Source: Cristatella mucedo (taxonomy: Eukaryota > Bryozoa > Phylactolaemata > Cristatellidae). From it: a stretch of 64,000 bases of DNA. Made by a program: the position numbers and the translations under genes. The stretch covers positions 11,544,001-11,608,000 of the forward strand of contig WPIO01000001.1 in assembly GCA_009760855.2 (NCBI GenBank). The letters are read 5' to 3'. Under the pieces are notes generated by a model that saw only the letters and a list, made by a program, of their open reading frames with translations, had not been told where the DNA came from and did no database searches. Positions 32,396 to 43,274 of this stretch are shown piece after piece; the stretch's first letter is position 1, and every line of letters starts with the position of its first letter.

Positions 32396-33265
32396 GATGA
32401 GATAGGTGAGAGATGTGAGAAAACAGAAGAAAAACAAGCGGTATTTTTTCTGTCATACACTCTGGATTTTTGTGGTCATATTTCCAAGGTTATGGAAAAA
32501 ATTGCTTAGCTAAAGTTCAGAAAGTTTTCCGTGAGCTCGGCTAAAATCGCTGCAATCGCCTCTTTTAGGCGCCATGTTAGTGAATTCTATAATAGTTGTG
32601 ACCGCTTCTTGTAGAAGTGTGTTTCAAAAAAGAGATGACGATGGCGCAAAAGAATATTCTGCATAGAAAAGGAGTTTAGGGTCGAATGAGAAAATCACAT
32701 ACCCTAGTTTTGACCCACTTTATTCCTGATTTTTCCGTGGCACATGGCAAAGAATGCAAGTGAATGAAAGCCGCATAGGTTCGTAGGCTAGATCAAAGAC
32801 CGCAGCATTGAAACACAATCATTTTAGCTAGGATCAAAGATCTTAGCTAGCTGGACTGCAGGCTAGATCAAAGATCGCTGCCAGAAATAGCGTCAGATCT
32901 TGGCATACACAACCAAGGCAGCGCATTCTGGAGCCGACATAAGATCTTCAAGTTGCGAGTCGTATGTAACTGTATGAAAGTGACTCCCGCGGTGGCTGTT
33001 CTAGTGCCTCTAGAGTCTCACGGAGACACAGAGGACACACTTCCGTGTTAAACGAGACTCTGCTTTGTTACTCCTAATGGGCACATATGGAAGCCCAGTC
33101 AATCGCAGCTAACGATACGAAATATAATCTGCATTAGTGGCCTGACGCTTCGCTGCTTCAATGGCTTGACTATTGGACACAGGTGAGGCACGTGCATTTG
33201 TGTCAGGCGCTTCGCTAATTACAGCAGAAGCCAGTCTTATGAGATGAGTGTACACAAATCTTATC
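32396..33265. other. Intergenic, nothing recognised
   Basis: A local repetition of TAGATCAAAGATC-like words occurs around 32790-32880. There is no gene. Confidence 0.4.
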
Positions 33266-33477
33266 TTATTTAACTGCTTCACTTGTATAGCGACAGAAGA
33301 GCCTTATCGGCTATCGCCACCGCTTGCAGTTGGCAATAAAGAATCACCCAACTGCAGGATTCAAACCCACGACCTTGGTCGTAAAGTAATAGTAATAAAT
33401 AAATAATACAAATCACAAATAAGTAGTAAAGTAATTGTAAAGAGTGAGCACCTTACCTCATGGGCTATCACGGCCCA
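33266..33477 (-). mobile_element. SINE2 with AT-rich insertion in the tRNA head
   Basis: This is a SINE2 in which about 60 bp of AT-rich sequence (AATAAATAAATAATAC and similar, about 33383-33442) lies between the B box and the A-box half. The remaining order matches other SINE2 copies. Confidence 0.8.
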
Positions 33478-33489
33478 GTTGGTAACTGA

Positions 33490-33807
33490 ATGAGTAAGGA
33501 TTATGAACGTCGATCATCGAGTTCGTCAGCCCCGAGGGCAGAAGGCAGAACTGGTCACACACATGGCTCGCAAAAATTACTCGGCGATCGTTGCGAGCAA
33601 GTAGAAATGTCTGCGGTACTCGGTTCAAATAAAACTGCCAACGATTTCGATTTAGACACCTACGGTCGCGAAATCGCCGCTAGTAGGGGTGGCGAGGAGC
33701 TGTGGCGGCTGCTGAGAATGGGGCACGAGAACGTCATGGGGCACGAAGGGCTAGGGCGGCTAGTCAGCGGGCGCCGAAGCAGCTGCGAGAGCACTCCCTT
33801 AGCCTAG
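33490..33807 (+). CDS. Hypothetical 105-residue polar ORF
   Basis: An ATG opens MSKDYERRSSSSSAPRAEG; the product is rich in Ser, Arg, Gly and Glu. It has an internal MGHENVMGHEG repeat. It starts 13 bp after the 5' end of a SINE2. There is no known domain. It could be a real small protein, an exon, or chance in a GC-rich patch. Confidence 0.22.
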   Translation: MSKDYERRSSSSSAPRAEGRTGHTHGSQKLLGDRCEQVEMSAVLGSNKTANDFDLDTYGREIAASRGGEELWRLLRMGHENVMGHEGLGRLVSGRRSSCESTPLA

Positions 33808-35220
33808 CGCTCAACTAAGCTGCACTGGCAAAGCCTAAAGCCTGTCGGGTGCTACTGCTGTCGGGAAATCTGCCAGCTTCGATAGCGTGCACCTTGCCTG
33901 CTTGCTTGCTTGCGTGGCTCACTGATCCTACGACGGGCGAGCGCCGAACGCTGTGCAGTGGTAAGAATGGCGCCGAGCTGCGGCGCCTGGGCGACCCAAG
34001 CAATGGCTGCTTAGAAGCGACACTTCTATCTACGTATCGATAGAATCGCATTAAGTAGCCTCTTATCAACCAGCGAATAGCAGAAGTGCATGGTTGACAC
34101 GGCTAAGCGAGTTTCGAGGGGGCAGTCTGGCTCTTAAGTCGGATGTCGAGCCCAAGTAGGGTCATGCGGCAGCTTTGATTGTCTTATTCTGACGCGATCG
34201 AGGTTTAGCCCTCTCCTTAAACGATTAATCACCTTAAGGAACTTCTTTCCATTTCTTTACTAGCACCGCACGCTAGACCAATAAGAAAACTAAAAATAAA
34301 GCCAAGGTGTAAGGATAACTATAAACCAAATAATGATGATGCCTTTAGTTATAGTATTTTATAAACGGCAATGCACCTTGGGCGAAGCAAATACTTTTTT
34401 TCTATGGAATTCACTTAAACCGAAAAGGAAGCATGAGCATACACCGAGGCAGCTATACATTTTATAAAAATGAGATATGTAATCAATGATGGATAGATAA
34501 TAAAACTTTTTCATACTGCTAACACTGGTTTTATAATTTGAAAATAGATTTATGATTTGGAGATAGTACGCAAACCAACGATTAGTCACTGTGAGTTGGT
34601 TATGTGTGGTCCTAAACCTTCACCATAACTCGCTCCTTTGACAGTAGCAATGTATTTTATCCACCCAGGTCAAGCACCCTATCTCTTTCCCTGGCTACAG
34701 AATGATCGCATCGAGAGTGAAACAATAGAAACGACGGTGCCTACGCATATAGTCATTTATATTCCTATTTCGCTACGTCATTACATTTAGCAACTGCAAC
34801 CAGTAATGCACATACCTGTAAATAAATGTGTGTAAATACACATTGCAACTGAACGCACAGATATATGTGCGCTTGTTAGCTCAGTCGACGTGCATAAGGG
34901 GAAGGCCATCATGTAGAGATAAAAGTATTTCCTGTATACCGTCCTCCCTCCTAAAGTTTCGATTGCGTTAGAGAAGTTTGAACTGCAGATGATCATATAC
35001 TGTAAATGGGAGACATTGCTGAGATTACGAAGGATGAAAAAAAGAGATGTGATACAGCCAAATAAGATGCTTTGATTGCTTTATTTGAAATCCATATGAG
35101 ACAAAAGGTGGCAGAAATGAATGTTGGTGTGACTGGAGGATCCGAGAGTAGAATAGAAGAGTTATAGGAAAATGAAGTATGCTGCGTGTCTACGAAGCCA
35201 ATCCGCAGCATGGTTACACT
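33808..35220. other. Intergenic, nothing recognised
   Basis: There is a small CTTG tandem run near 33895-33912, then AT-rich unique sequence. Confidence 0.4.
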
Positions 35221-35440
<220 letters not shown>

Positions 35441-36176
35441 GTGTGTACAAGTGTGCATATTTGCAAATCCAGGCTTGTGGTGATGTCAGTTTTCGTCAGC
35501 ACTACCGCCTAAAAAGCAATCAAAATTGCTTTGACTCAGTCAGGGTCGAAGTTCAGCTCAAAGCGTGGCTGGCTTTATCGAAATTCTTCTAATCGCCATC
35601 ATGGATCAAGCGCTCTGCCCTTAGAGCCGTATCAGTCGCCATCAACGTTCTTGCTCTTAGGCCAGTGCTTAGGTGGATGGGTTGGCGTTGTCACTCGATA
35701 TTTAGTGCAACTTCACATCTGCCTGCTTATCTCTGGTCATGAGAGCTTAAAGGCTCGAGTCGTTCCATTACGGCTCTTTTAATTTCTAGATGCCAAGGGG
35801 TCTTCATTCGCTCTTTGTAAGCGATCAATAAGCTAGCGTCCTAATTGTTACGCTCGTTTGTGACACCGCTAGAAAAGTGGCTCGTGTCAGTCGCCGCCAA
35901 CTAGCCTTTTCAGCATGCCATCGATTTGCAGCCATTCAAATCCAGGAGACTGGCGCACCATTTCAGCCTTCTCGAGCTCTAAACGTCTAGCCTTTCCCCA
36001 GGCTTAACCGTGTAGTAAGCTGTTTTTGAGAAAGGACCAGTGATGTCGTTAGCATTCACCCAGTGAGCTGCCACGGGGCCTCGATCTGCCACAATAGAAT
36101 CGTGGCATTGTGCAACTCTTAAGAGGCTACCAACCGTATACCACCTAAAGTGGGCCCTCATTAATTTAGTTGATAA
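35441..36176. other. Intergenic, nothing recognised
   Basis: No supported gene or repeat is seen. Confidence 0.4.
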
Positions 36177-36336
36177 TATTAGCTGATTGAACAGCCTCAT
36201 TTGCATAGCGACAGAAGAGCCATAACGGCCATCGAAGCCACCGAATGCAGCCGGCAATAAAGAATCGCCCACTGCAGGATTCGAACCCACAATCTCGGTC
36301 GCGATGAGCGTGCACCTTACCTCACGGGCTACCTTA
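36177..36336 (-). mobile_element. SINE2, tRNA-derived
   Basis: Minus strand: GGTTCGAATCC B box, GCAGTGGGCGATTC, GGCTCTTCTGTCGCTATGC, GAGGCTGTTCAATCAGC. Confidence 0.85.
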
Positions 36337-36501
36337 GCACACGAGCGAACAACCGCACAAGCGAGTTCGCATAGGCAGACAGGAGCAAATTCACTGAAGC
36401 CTAAAAATAAAGAATAATATATAAATATATGTACTACAGTCAATTCCTATGACCAATGCCACGACGAGCGACTAACAAGTAAACATAAGAATGGCAATTA
36501 T

Positions 36502-36557
36502 GACGATGATGATGACGATGACCCAATGATGATGATGATGATGATGATGATGACGAT
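36502..36557. repeat. (GAT)n microsatellite
   Basis: GAT/GAC trinucleotides, about 55 bp, interrupted once by CCCAAT. Confidence 0.95.
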
Positions 36558-36774
36558 CGGTCCTAACAGAACCACATATCTTTCAAAGCACTTTACATAG
36601 GCCTCAAAGGAAGAAGAGACCAAGAACAATTGGCCGCTGAGCGAAGGATGAGTCTCAAAACAGATAAACGACTTTTATCGGTAATGACGCAGATTTGCAG
36701 GTCATAAACAGTATCTATTCTCACTGGGTGGTAAGACATTGTCGGTCATTGTAATAAAGTATAAGCAAGATTTG

Positions 36775-36930
36775 GCTAGTTCAAAAGCCTTGTTTTTACA
36801 GCTGTTGAAGAGCGTTTGCCGCTATCAACTCCTTTGTAGTGGGCAATAAAGGACTGCCTACTGTAGGACTCAAACCTAAGACTTGGGTCGTGAAGTGCGG
36901 CGCTCTACCCCTAGGCTAAGACTATATGCA
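36775..36930 (-). mobile_element. SINE2, diverged
   Basis: Antisense order CAAAAGCCTTGTTTTTAC, AGAGCG, GGGCAATAAAGGACTGCC, ACTCAAACCTAAGAC and GGTCGTGAAG corresponds to the SINE2 tail, stem and B-box regions. Confidence 0.65.
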
Positions 36931-37084
36931 GTGAAGTATCCGCACTGCCTACAAAGCGAGAGACAGTATGAATATTACCAGTACAGGTAAATACACTATA
37001 TGCAACTGTTTACATACCCTACTAAACGAAATTTATCTTCATAATCAATTCAATTTGTGTCATGCTAAAAGACATGATATAGGC

Positions 37085-37420
37085 CGTTTTTGAGTAGGTA
37101 GGATGGTCGTAGAAGCGAGTAGCTTGAAAATAGAAGCGCAGGACGGCGAGAAAGGCCTTTCCAGAGTCGGCTGAACGAGAAAAGATAACATTTTGCACAA
37201 ATTCTGGTGGTTTCTAGAGTCCAGAAGCCGTCGAACAAAAGCAGCTGTCTCCAACAGTTTTTAGTTAAATGAATTGTGCAGAGAGTTCATTGTCCCGAGA
37301 ACACAAGGAGGCTGAAACTAGTGCAGCAGTTCGGCTTTGTGAAGGAGCAGAGGCATGGCATGCCCTTGAGGGTCAGGGCAAAATATTTGCTTTGCATCGG
37401 TCGATCAACCAGGAGTTATT
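37085..37420 (-). mobile_element. LINE family B fragment, diverged
   Basis: Antisense words GTAGCTTGAAAATAGAAGC, AGAGTCGGC, AGCAGCTGTCTCCAACAG, CACAAGGAGGCTGAAAC and GTGCAGCAGTTCGGCT follow the family B order. Confidence 0.7.
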
Positions 37421-37629
37421 GCAGCTTCTTGAGTGAAGGATGCACATAACTGAATTTCTTTGAAGACCAGCACAGCAGCCATATTTAACCCCAAAGGTGG
37501 AGGCTGAACGGCTTGTTTTGTTTGGTAGCCCTACCGATGCAGAGGTACATTCGTCCAGTCTACTGGGCATGGGAAATCAGTAATATCTTTATTCAGCCAC
37601 TGCCACATGTCGTAGTAGCTAATGATGGG

Positions 37630-38060
37630 CAACGATCGAACGTGATCGCTAGTTGCAGAGGTGGTGGGGTGACATGCACAGGATCAGCACGCAAGTGTGG
37701 TTAGTGGCGGCGTGCAATAGTGTCAGCACGCGCAAGCGTGTAAATGACGAATCGCAGGACTCACTAAATGCTGTCACAAATAGGCGCGTTTTAAATATAT
37801 TTTTAAATTTTTGATCAAGTCAGGGGATGTCGCGAGGCAAGTCAGGAGTGAGTTCTAGGCTTTGGAAGCACAAGAAATACAGGCACGGTCTCCAAATGAT
37901 TTGAGGTTCGTACAAGGCATAGGCGTACAGTTAGTCTCCGAAAAGCAGGCGCAACGATGCTTGGCCTGGCACGTGGGGGAGTAGAAAAAACAACGAGCGT
38001 ACTCGGCTGGCAAGAGACTGAACCTTGGGGCCGACTTCGAATGACTCGTATTGCGAAACA
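37630..38060 (-). mobile_element. LINE family A, minus-strand C-terminal and UTR piece
   Basis: Reverse complement gives CAGGCCAAGCATCGTTGC, ACCTCAAATCATTTGGAGAC, CCAAAGCCTAGAACTCACTC, TGACAGCATTTAGTGAGTCC and GTGCTGACAC. The tail hairpin and (ATT)n are missing. This is the only clear minus-strand A copy. Confidence 0.78.
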
Positions 38061-38689
38061 AAGAGCCTGAGCAGATCGATGCTGACTTCGCCTTTCGAGG
38101 TGGCGTTACGACGGTCGGGTGGCGTTGCACCGAGGGAACTGGCTAATTCGGCTCTCCGTACGCTCTCAGTTCGCTAGCCTTGCTCCTGCATCGACGTCTA
38201 GTAATGACGACATGTCTCGAACGGCCCCCCCGAAGAGCAAGCAATGCGGAGCGTCTCCGAAAAATAGTGCAATGCCAAGTGGTTGCGCGTGAGCTGCAGC
38301 TGTCTCATATTGAAGGCAAGTTAATCGGACGACAAAAAACGTAAGCGCATGAAAGCATAAGTCTCAGACCTAGGGCCAAATTAGTATCGCTTGCTTAGCC
38401 TAAACGACGAGACAGTGTCAAGGTCACAATCAACGATTCGGGGAGGTTCGAAGAAAGTGGCTTCCTGAAATCATTCTATTTAAGTCGGGCGTTATTATTT
38501 AAGCCGGGCATTGTTAAGGTGTTGAATTGTCATTCTAGTGAACCTTCAGAATTAGGATGGAAGTAAAAAGAACTCTTCAGAGGACTCAACAATTTCCTGG
38601 ACGGATTGGAATCATACAGAACTTGATCATCCGTACAATTGTTTGACTAAATGGTATGAAGTAAATGATTGGTAAAGTATACAAAAAAT

Positions 38690-39290
38690 TATGAGTAGGT
38701 TAGAGTCCATTATTTTGCAATTATGTATAGATTATCTGTACGTTATGAATTAATTAGGAACAATATAAGTAAATTATGTGTAGACTAGAGGTACACAAGG
38801 AATACAATGTGGACAGATTATAGGTGGATTAGAGTCGATTATAGGTAGATTATGAATGGATTATAGTACGAACTATGAGTGGATTATAAACGAATTATGA
38901 GCGGATTAAAAGTAGGATATGATTGGATTATAGTACGAATTATGTGTAGATTATAAATTAATTGTGAGCACATTAAAAGGAGATTATTAGTGGATTGTAG
39001 TACGAATTATGAGTAGAATATAAAATAATTATTGGCACACTATCGGGAGATTATGAGTGGATTTTAAAATTATTATAAGTAAATTTTAGCTCAATTATGG
39101 GTAGACTATACGCTGACAACCCATAGGTTATAGATGAATAACAGTTTAGTTATTTGATGATTACGGTTAGATTCTAAGTAAGTTCTAAATAGATTATGAG
39201 TAGATTATAGGTAAATTTCTAGGTGATTGTGTTCGCATTAGAAACAAGTAATGAGTTGACTGTGAGTAGGTAATAAGGAGATTGCATATG
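38690..39290. repeat. 11-bp periodic AT-rich satellite, array 1
   Basis: Degenerate units of type ATGAGTGGATT and ATAGTACGAATT recur every 11 (sometimes 12) bp for about 600 bp. Neighbouring units alternate, giving a 22-bp dimer. Confidence 0.85.
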
Positions 39291-39399
39291 AATTATGGTT
39301 CAGCGGAGGTTTCTGAGCATCCTTCATTTGCAGTGTCACGTCAGGATCTTGGAACGAATACGTGTACTGATGCTAAGAATATGAGGTCGTTTCCATGGT

Positions 39400-40000
39400 G
39401 CCCTAGTTGAAACAAATCTCTATCCAGGTGCTTAGCTATTTCCTGCAAGAGAAGCAATAACCAAGGGTTGTTAAACAGCATGGTATCGTAACTAGCAATG
39501 CATGCTAAAACCCCTGGCATAATAAAGTCGGGGCAGTCGATTAGTTGGAACCCTGTGTATGGAATTTCACCGAGTTTTACACTGGCAAACTTGCGAAACG
39601 CACAGGGTAAAAAGACGAATTCTTTGGGGGCAGGAATAACTGAGCTAAATAGTAAAGCTTTAGCTAAGGCTTATTTGATGCAAGCCAATGCAGGTAATTC
39701 GAAAAGCCGTCAGGAATTTCCAAACCTTTGGTGCATCTAAACTGAATAATTAACCACCGAAAGCTTTCACCGTAGCCCAAGAAGTGTGTATGCGACTGGT
39801 TGCTGCAGAGCGGTTGGTGCAAGTGCACACGAAAGGATTAATTTAAATGGTAAAGTAGGTTGGTACAAGCGGGTGGGGCGGCCTAGGCCCTCAGAGTGGA
39901 TGCTGAAGTCGATGCGACGTTTGCTAGGAAGTCAATCAAGCTCAAACAGATGTCTTGCAACGTGACAGCAACGCAGTTGAAGAAACATTGTTACAAGCGG
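39400..40000 (-). mobile_element. LINE family C 3' end (in duplication copy 1)
   Basis: The reverse complement resembles the 57.2-56.6 kb element: a CHVA-LLxELxWLPxKxxIDF-like segment, then a shared 3' UTR with GTTATTGCTTCTCTTGCAG and a GGATAGAGATTTG tail. Frames are broken. Confidence 0.55.
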
Positions 40001-40240
40001 CGCAGTTTAGCACCCGTTGGTGAAGGCTAATGGCACTGACACGAAGTTTTGAAAAAACAAATTCAAGTATCTTGACTCGCGTGTGCGAAGGGGTGACGAT
40101 AATTTTTAACGAAGTAGTTCTGCTTTGGGGAGCCGTGAACTTCCTTTAAAGTGGGTGCATACGATTGCTCGGCTGAGAATAATATACGCAAAACTCTCCA
40201 AACGACGTTTTTTTTCGCACTGGTAAAGACGGTGTCTAAA

Positions 40241-40369
40241 ATGGCGTCCGACGAGAGCTTACCCGGTGGTGAGACTCATGTTGCTCTCGGACAAAGTATT
40301 TCAAGTTACACGGTGGTGTTGAAAGCCCCCAACAGGCGGCACTCTCGGGTACCTAAAGGTAGCTCGTAG
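40241..40369 (+). CDS. Candidate first exon or small ORF in the single-copy spacer
   Basis: An ATG in a strong context (AAAATGGCG) opens MASDESLPGGETHVALGQSI, 42 codons to a stop. A donor-like CTAAAG|GTAGCT at 40358 would end it in phase 1. It lies in the 436-bp spacer (40009-40444) between the two duplicated units. No homologue is recognised and no next exon was found. Confidence 0.22.
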   Translation: MASDESLPGGETHVALGQSISSYTVVLKAPNRRHSRVPKGSS

Positions 40370-40619
40370 AAGTGTAAAATGTATTAACAGTTTTCCAAGC
40401 GGCTTCTTTGTCTTCACAAACGGGCTTCCATCTCTTCCAAAATGGTTAAGGTGCTGAATTGTCATTCAAGTGAACCTTCAGAATTAGGATGGGAGTAAAA
40501 AGAACTCTTCAGAGGACTCAACAATTTCCTGGACGGATTGGAATTATACGGAACTTGATCATGCGTACGATTGTTTGACTAAATGGTATGAAGTAAATGA
40601 TTGGTAAAGTATAAAAAAA

Positions 40620-41215
40620 TTATGAGTAGGTTAGAGTCTATTATTTTACAATTACATACAGATTATCTGTACGTTATGAATGAATAAGGAACACACTATA
40701 AGTAAATTATGTGTAGGTTGGAGGTACATGAGGAATAGAATGTGGGCAGATTATAGGCGGATTATGAGTCAATTATAGGTAGATTATGAGTGGATTATAG
40801 CTCGAATTATGAGTGGACTATACATGAATTATGAGCAGGTTATAGGGGGATTATGATTAGATTATAGGACGAATAATTGTCAGATTATAAATAAATAATG
40901 AGCAGATTACTAGTACATTTTGAGTGGATTATAGTACAAATTATGAATGAAATATAAAAGATATATGGGCAGATTATAGGTAGATCTTGAGTGGATTTTT
41001 AATTAATTATGAGTAGATTATTGCTCAATTACGGGTAGATTATACGTAGACAACCAATAGGTTATAGTTGAATAATGGTTTAATAATATGATGATTACGG
41101 TTAGATTATAAGTAAATTCTAAATAGATTATGAGTAGATTATAGGTAAATTTCTTGGTGATTGTGCACGCATTAGAAACAAGTAATAAATTAACTATGAG
41201 TAGGTAATAAGGAGA
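40620..41215. repeat. 11-bp periodic AT-rich satellite, array 2
   Basis: The same satellite as at 38690-39290: units ATGAGTAGATT and ATAGGTAGATT. Unit numbers and sequences track copy 1, so the array was duplicated whole. Confidence 0.85.
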
Positions 41216-41334
41216 TTCCATATGAATTATGGTTCAAGAGAGTTTTCTGAGCATCCTTCGTTCGGAGTGTCCCTTCAGGATCTCGGAAAGAAGACGTGCA
41301 CTAATGCTTAGAATATGAGGTCGTTTCCATAGCA

Positions 41335-41940
41335 CCATAGCTCAAACAAATCTCAATCTAGGTGCTTAGCAATTCCCTGCAAGAGAAGCAATAATCAAGG
41401 GTTGTTAAACAGCATGGTATCGTAACTAGCAATGCATGCTAAAACTGCTGACATAAAGTCGGGGCATTCGATTAGTTGGAATGCCGTGTCCAAAATTTCA
41501 CCGAGTTTTACACTGGAAAACTTGCGAAACGCACAGGATAAAAAGACGAATTCTTTGGGGGCAGGGATAACTGAGGTAAACAATGAAACTTTGGCTAAGG
41601 CTTATTTGATGCAAGCCAATGCAGGTAATTCGAAAAGCCGTCAGGAGTTTCCAAACCTTTGGTGCATCCAAACTTAATAATTAACCACTGAAACCTTTCA
41701 TTGTAGCTCAAGAAACGTCTATGAGACTGGTGGCTGGAGAGCGGGTGATGCAAGTGCTCACGAAAGGATTAATTTAAAATGGTAAAGTCGGTTAGTGCAA
41801 GCATGTGGGATGGTCTTTAGGCCCTCAGAGTGGATGCTGAAGTCGATGCGATGCTTGCTAGGAAGTCAGTCAAGATCAAACGGAAGTCGTGCAATGTGAC
41901 AGCAACGCAGCTGAAGAAATATCTTACAAGCGACGCAGTT
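41335..41940 (-). mobile_element. LINE family C 3' end (in duplication copy 2)
   Basis: Duplicate of the 39.4-40.0 kb fragment with the same order of blocks in antisense. Confidence 0.55.
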
Positions 41941-41944
41941 TTGT

Positions 41945-42135
41945 GCTAGTGGTAGTAGTAGTTGTCGCAATTTCAGTAGCAGTAGCAGTAGCAGTAGCAT
42001 TAGCAGTGGCAGCAATAGTAGCGGTCAATGGCCCAGTAGCAGTTGCAGTAGCCGTACTAGTAGCAGTAGCTGTAGCTGTAGCAGTAGCAATATTAGCAGC
42101 AGACGCAGCAGCAGACGCAGCAGCAGCAGTAACTA
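41945..42135. repeat. (GTAGCA)n-type hexamer/trimer repeat
   Basis: About 190 bp of degenerate GTAGCA/GCAGTA units giving alanine-valine frames. It is a simple repeat, not a protein. Confidence 0.93.
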
Positions 42136-42605
42136 CTTTTTACGTTGACTGCAATCATCTTGGTATATGACCATGGTGAATTTTAATGCATTTTCCACAG
42201 ATAAAGCTTTAAAATGCAGAGCTTAAACCTAGCGATTATTGTTTTGTTTACATGTGGGATTTTATTTTTGCTTTACTAAGCTAGGATGGCTGCATTTTGC
42301 ATTTGCATTTACTAGGATGGCTGCATTTGGCATAATATTGTGTTCCTTGCTGGCAAAATATTTGTCTGATTCGTATCAAATTAGAATTACAAACTGCCAC
42401 TATCATATAATCTTACAGCTTGTATTCGATGTATTAAATAAAATCCGAGATATTGACAAGAAAAATTCATTCTTGGCGTAGCATTAGTCTGTACGTAACG
42501 GCTAGCTGGTCCTTCGTTGCAGTAAAGTCATGGCATTAAAAAGTTTGCAAGGGTGCTGCTAAGTTACCTAATAGATGCCGTCTGCAATCACCACCACGCG
42601 TAGCT

Positions 42606-42797
42606 ATGTCTGAGTACGTGTTCTGTTACTACCAGGCTGGCGTAGTAGTGCGCCTCGCAGTTAGTGGTCGCTCGGAGTGCGATCCGGAACGAATGAGGGA
42701 TGAATGCTCGGAGTGCGATCCGGAAGCACCCCGGGATGAACATAAGCAGCCTCCCGCCAATGAGCCACTACGTCCAAGTGCCAGACTTTCGCGGTAA
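42606..42797 (+). CDS. Hypothetical 63-residue ORF with an internal repeat
   Basis: An ATG opens MSEYVFCYYQAGVVVRLAV. A 36-bp in-frame tandem duplication gives two SECDPE...RDE units. The C terminus is Pro- and Arg-rich. The start context is average. Not recognised. Confidence 0.2.
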   Translation: MSEYVFCYYQAGVVVRLAVSGRSECDPERMRDECSECDPEAPRDEHKQPPANEPLRPSARLSR

Positions 42798-43064
42798 CGT
42801 ACAGCGTAGTTGATGTAAAGATAAAGATGGCGGCATTGATTTGTTGGACAGCTAGGAGCAAGCTTCCCTTGATGTTCAGTAGCAGTACAAGAATATTCTC
42901 ACCCGATTACTAATGCAAGCTTCATCGGCTGACGAGTAACTATGAATCGCATATAGAGATTTTTAATCCCGCTGCAACCGCGGTCGAGATATATGCAATT
43001 CAGCCTCTGCGTATTTCCCGTCAGTGAGAGTGATCAGCTCAGACGTTTTCTAAAGCCACTACGC

Positions 43065-43101
43065 ACGCACTATGCAGCATGCTTCATGCTGCATAGTGCG
43101 T
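43065..43101. repeat. Perfect 17-bp inverted repeat with 3-nt loop
   Basis: The arm ACGCACTATGCAGCATG (43065-43081), loop CTT, and exact complement (43085-43101). This gives an uninterrupted 17-bp stem in DNA or RNA. Confidence 0.98.
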
Positions 43102-43274
43102 ATATACCTCAGCCTGAAGCTTATTTAAGCCGGCCATTCCTTGGATCCAATGAAGCAGAACAGCTTACTTCTAAGGCCTTAGGCTTTTTCACTGTCTGTC
43201 TGGGCTGTCGCATTGTCGGACTTGAAGACTCGATTCCTAATTAAAGCTGAGCCGCTGTCATCATTTGCCTGCCT

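Larger units (their letters stand above)
38513..40008. repeat. 1.5-kb direct duplication, copy 1
   Basis: From GTTAAGGTGTTGAATTGTC to CGGCGCAGTTT this unit recurs at 40445-41942 with roughly 5% differences in the first 190 bp and a little more later. It contains the 11-bp satellite and an antisense LINE C 3' end. Confidence 0.93.
40445..41942. repeat. 1.5-kb direct duplication, copy 2
   Basis: Second copy, offset 1932-1934 bp from copy 1, running from GTTAAGGTGCTGAATTGTC to CGACGCAGTTT. It is followed at once by a GTAGCA microsatellite. Confidence 0.93.

Noticed and set aside
39498..39740. 80-codon plus-strand ORF conserved in both duplicated units (also 41432-41677)
   Set aside because: Both copies lie antisense to the LINE C 3' region, and their similarity is explained by the duplication. 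There is no domain or splice evidence.
41945..42135. Alanine-valine-rich ORF
   Set aside because: It is the translation of a degenerate GTAGCA repeat.
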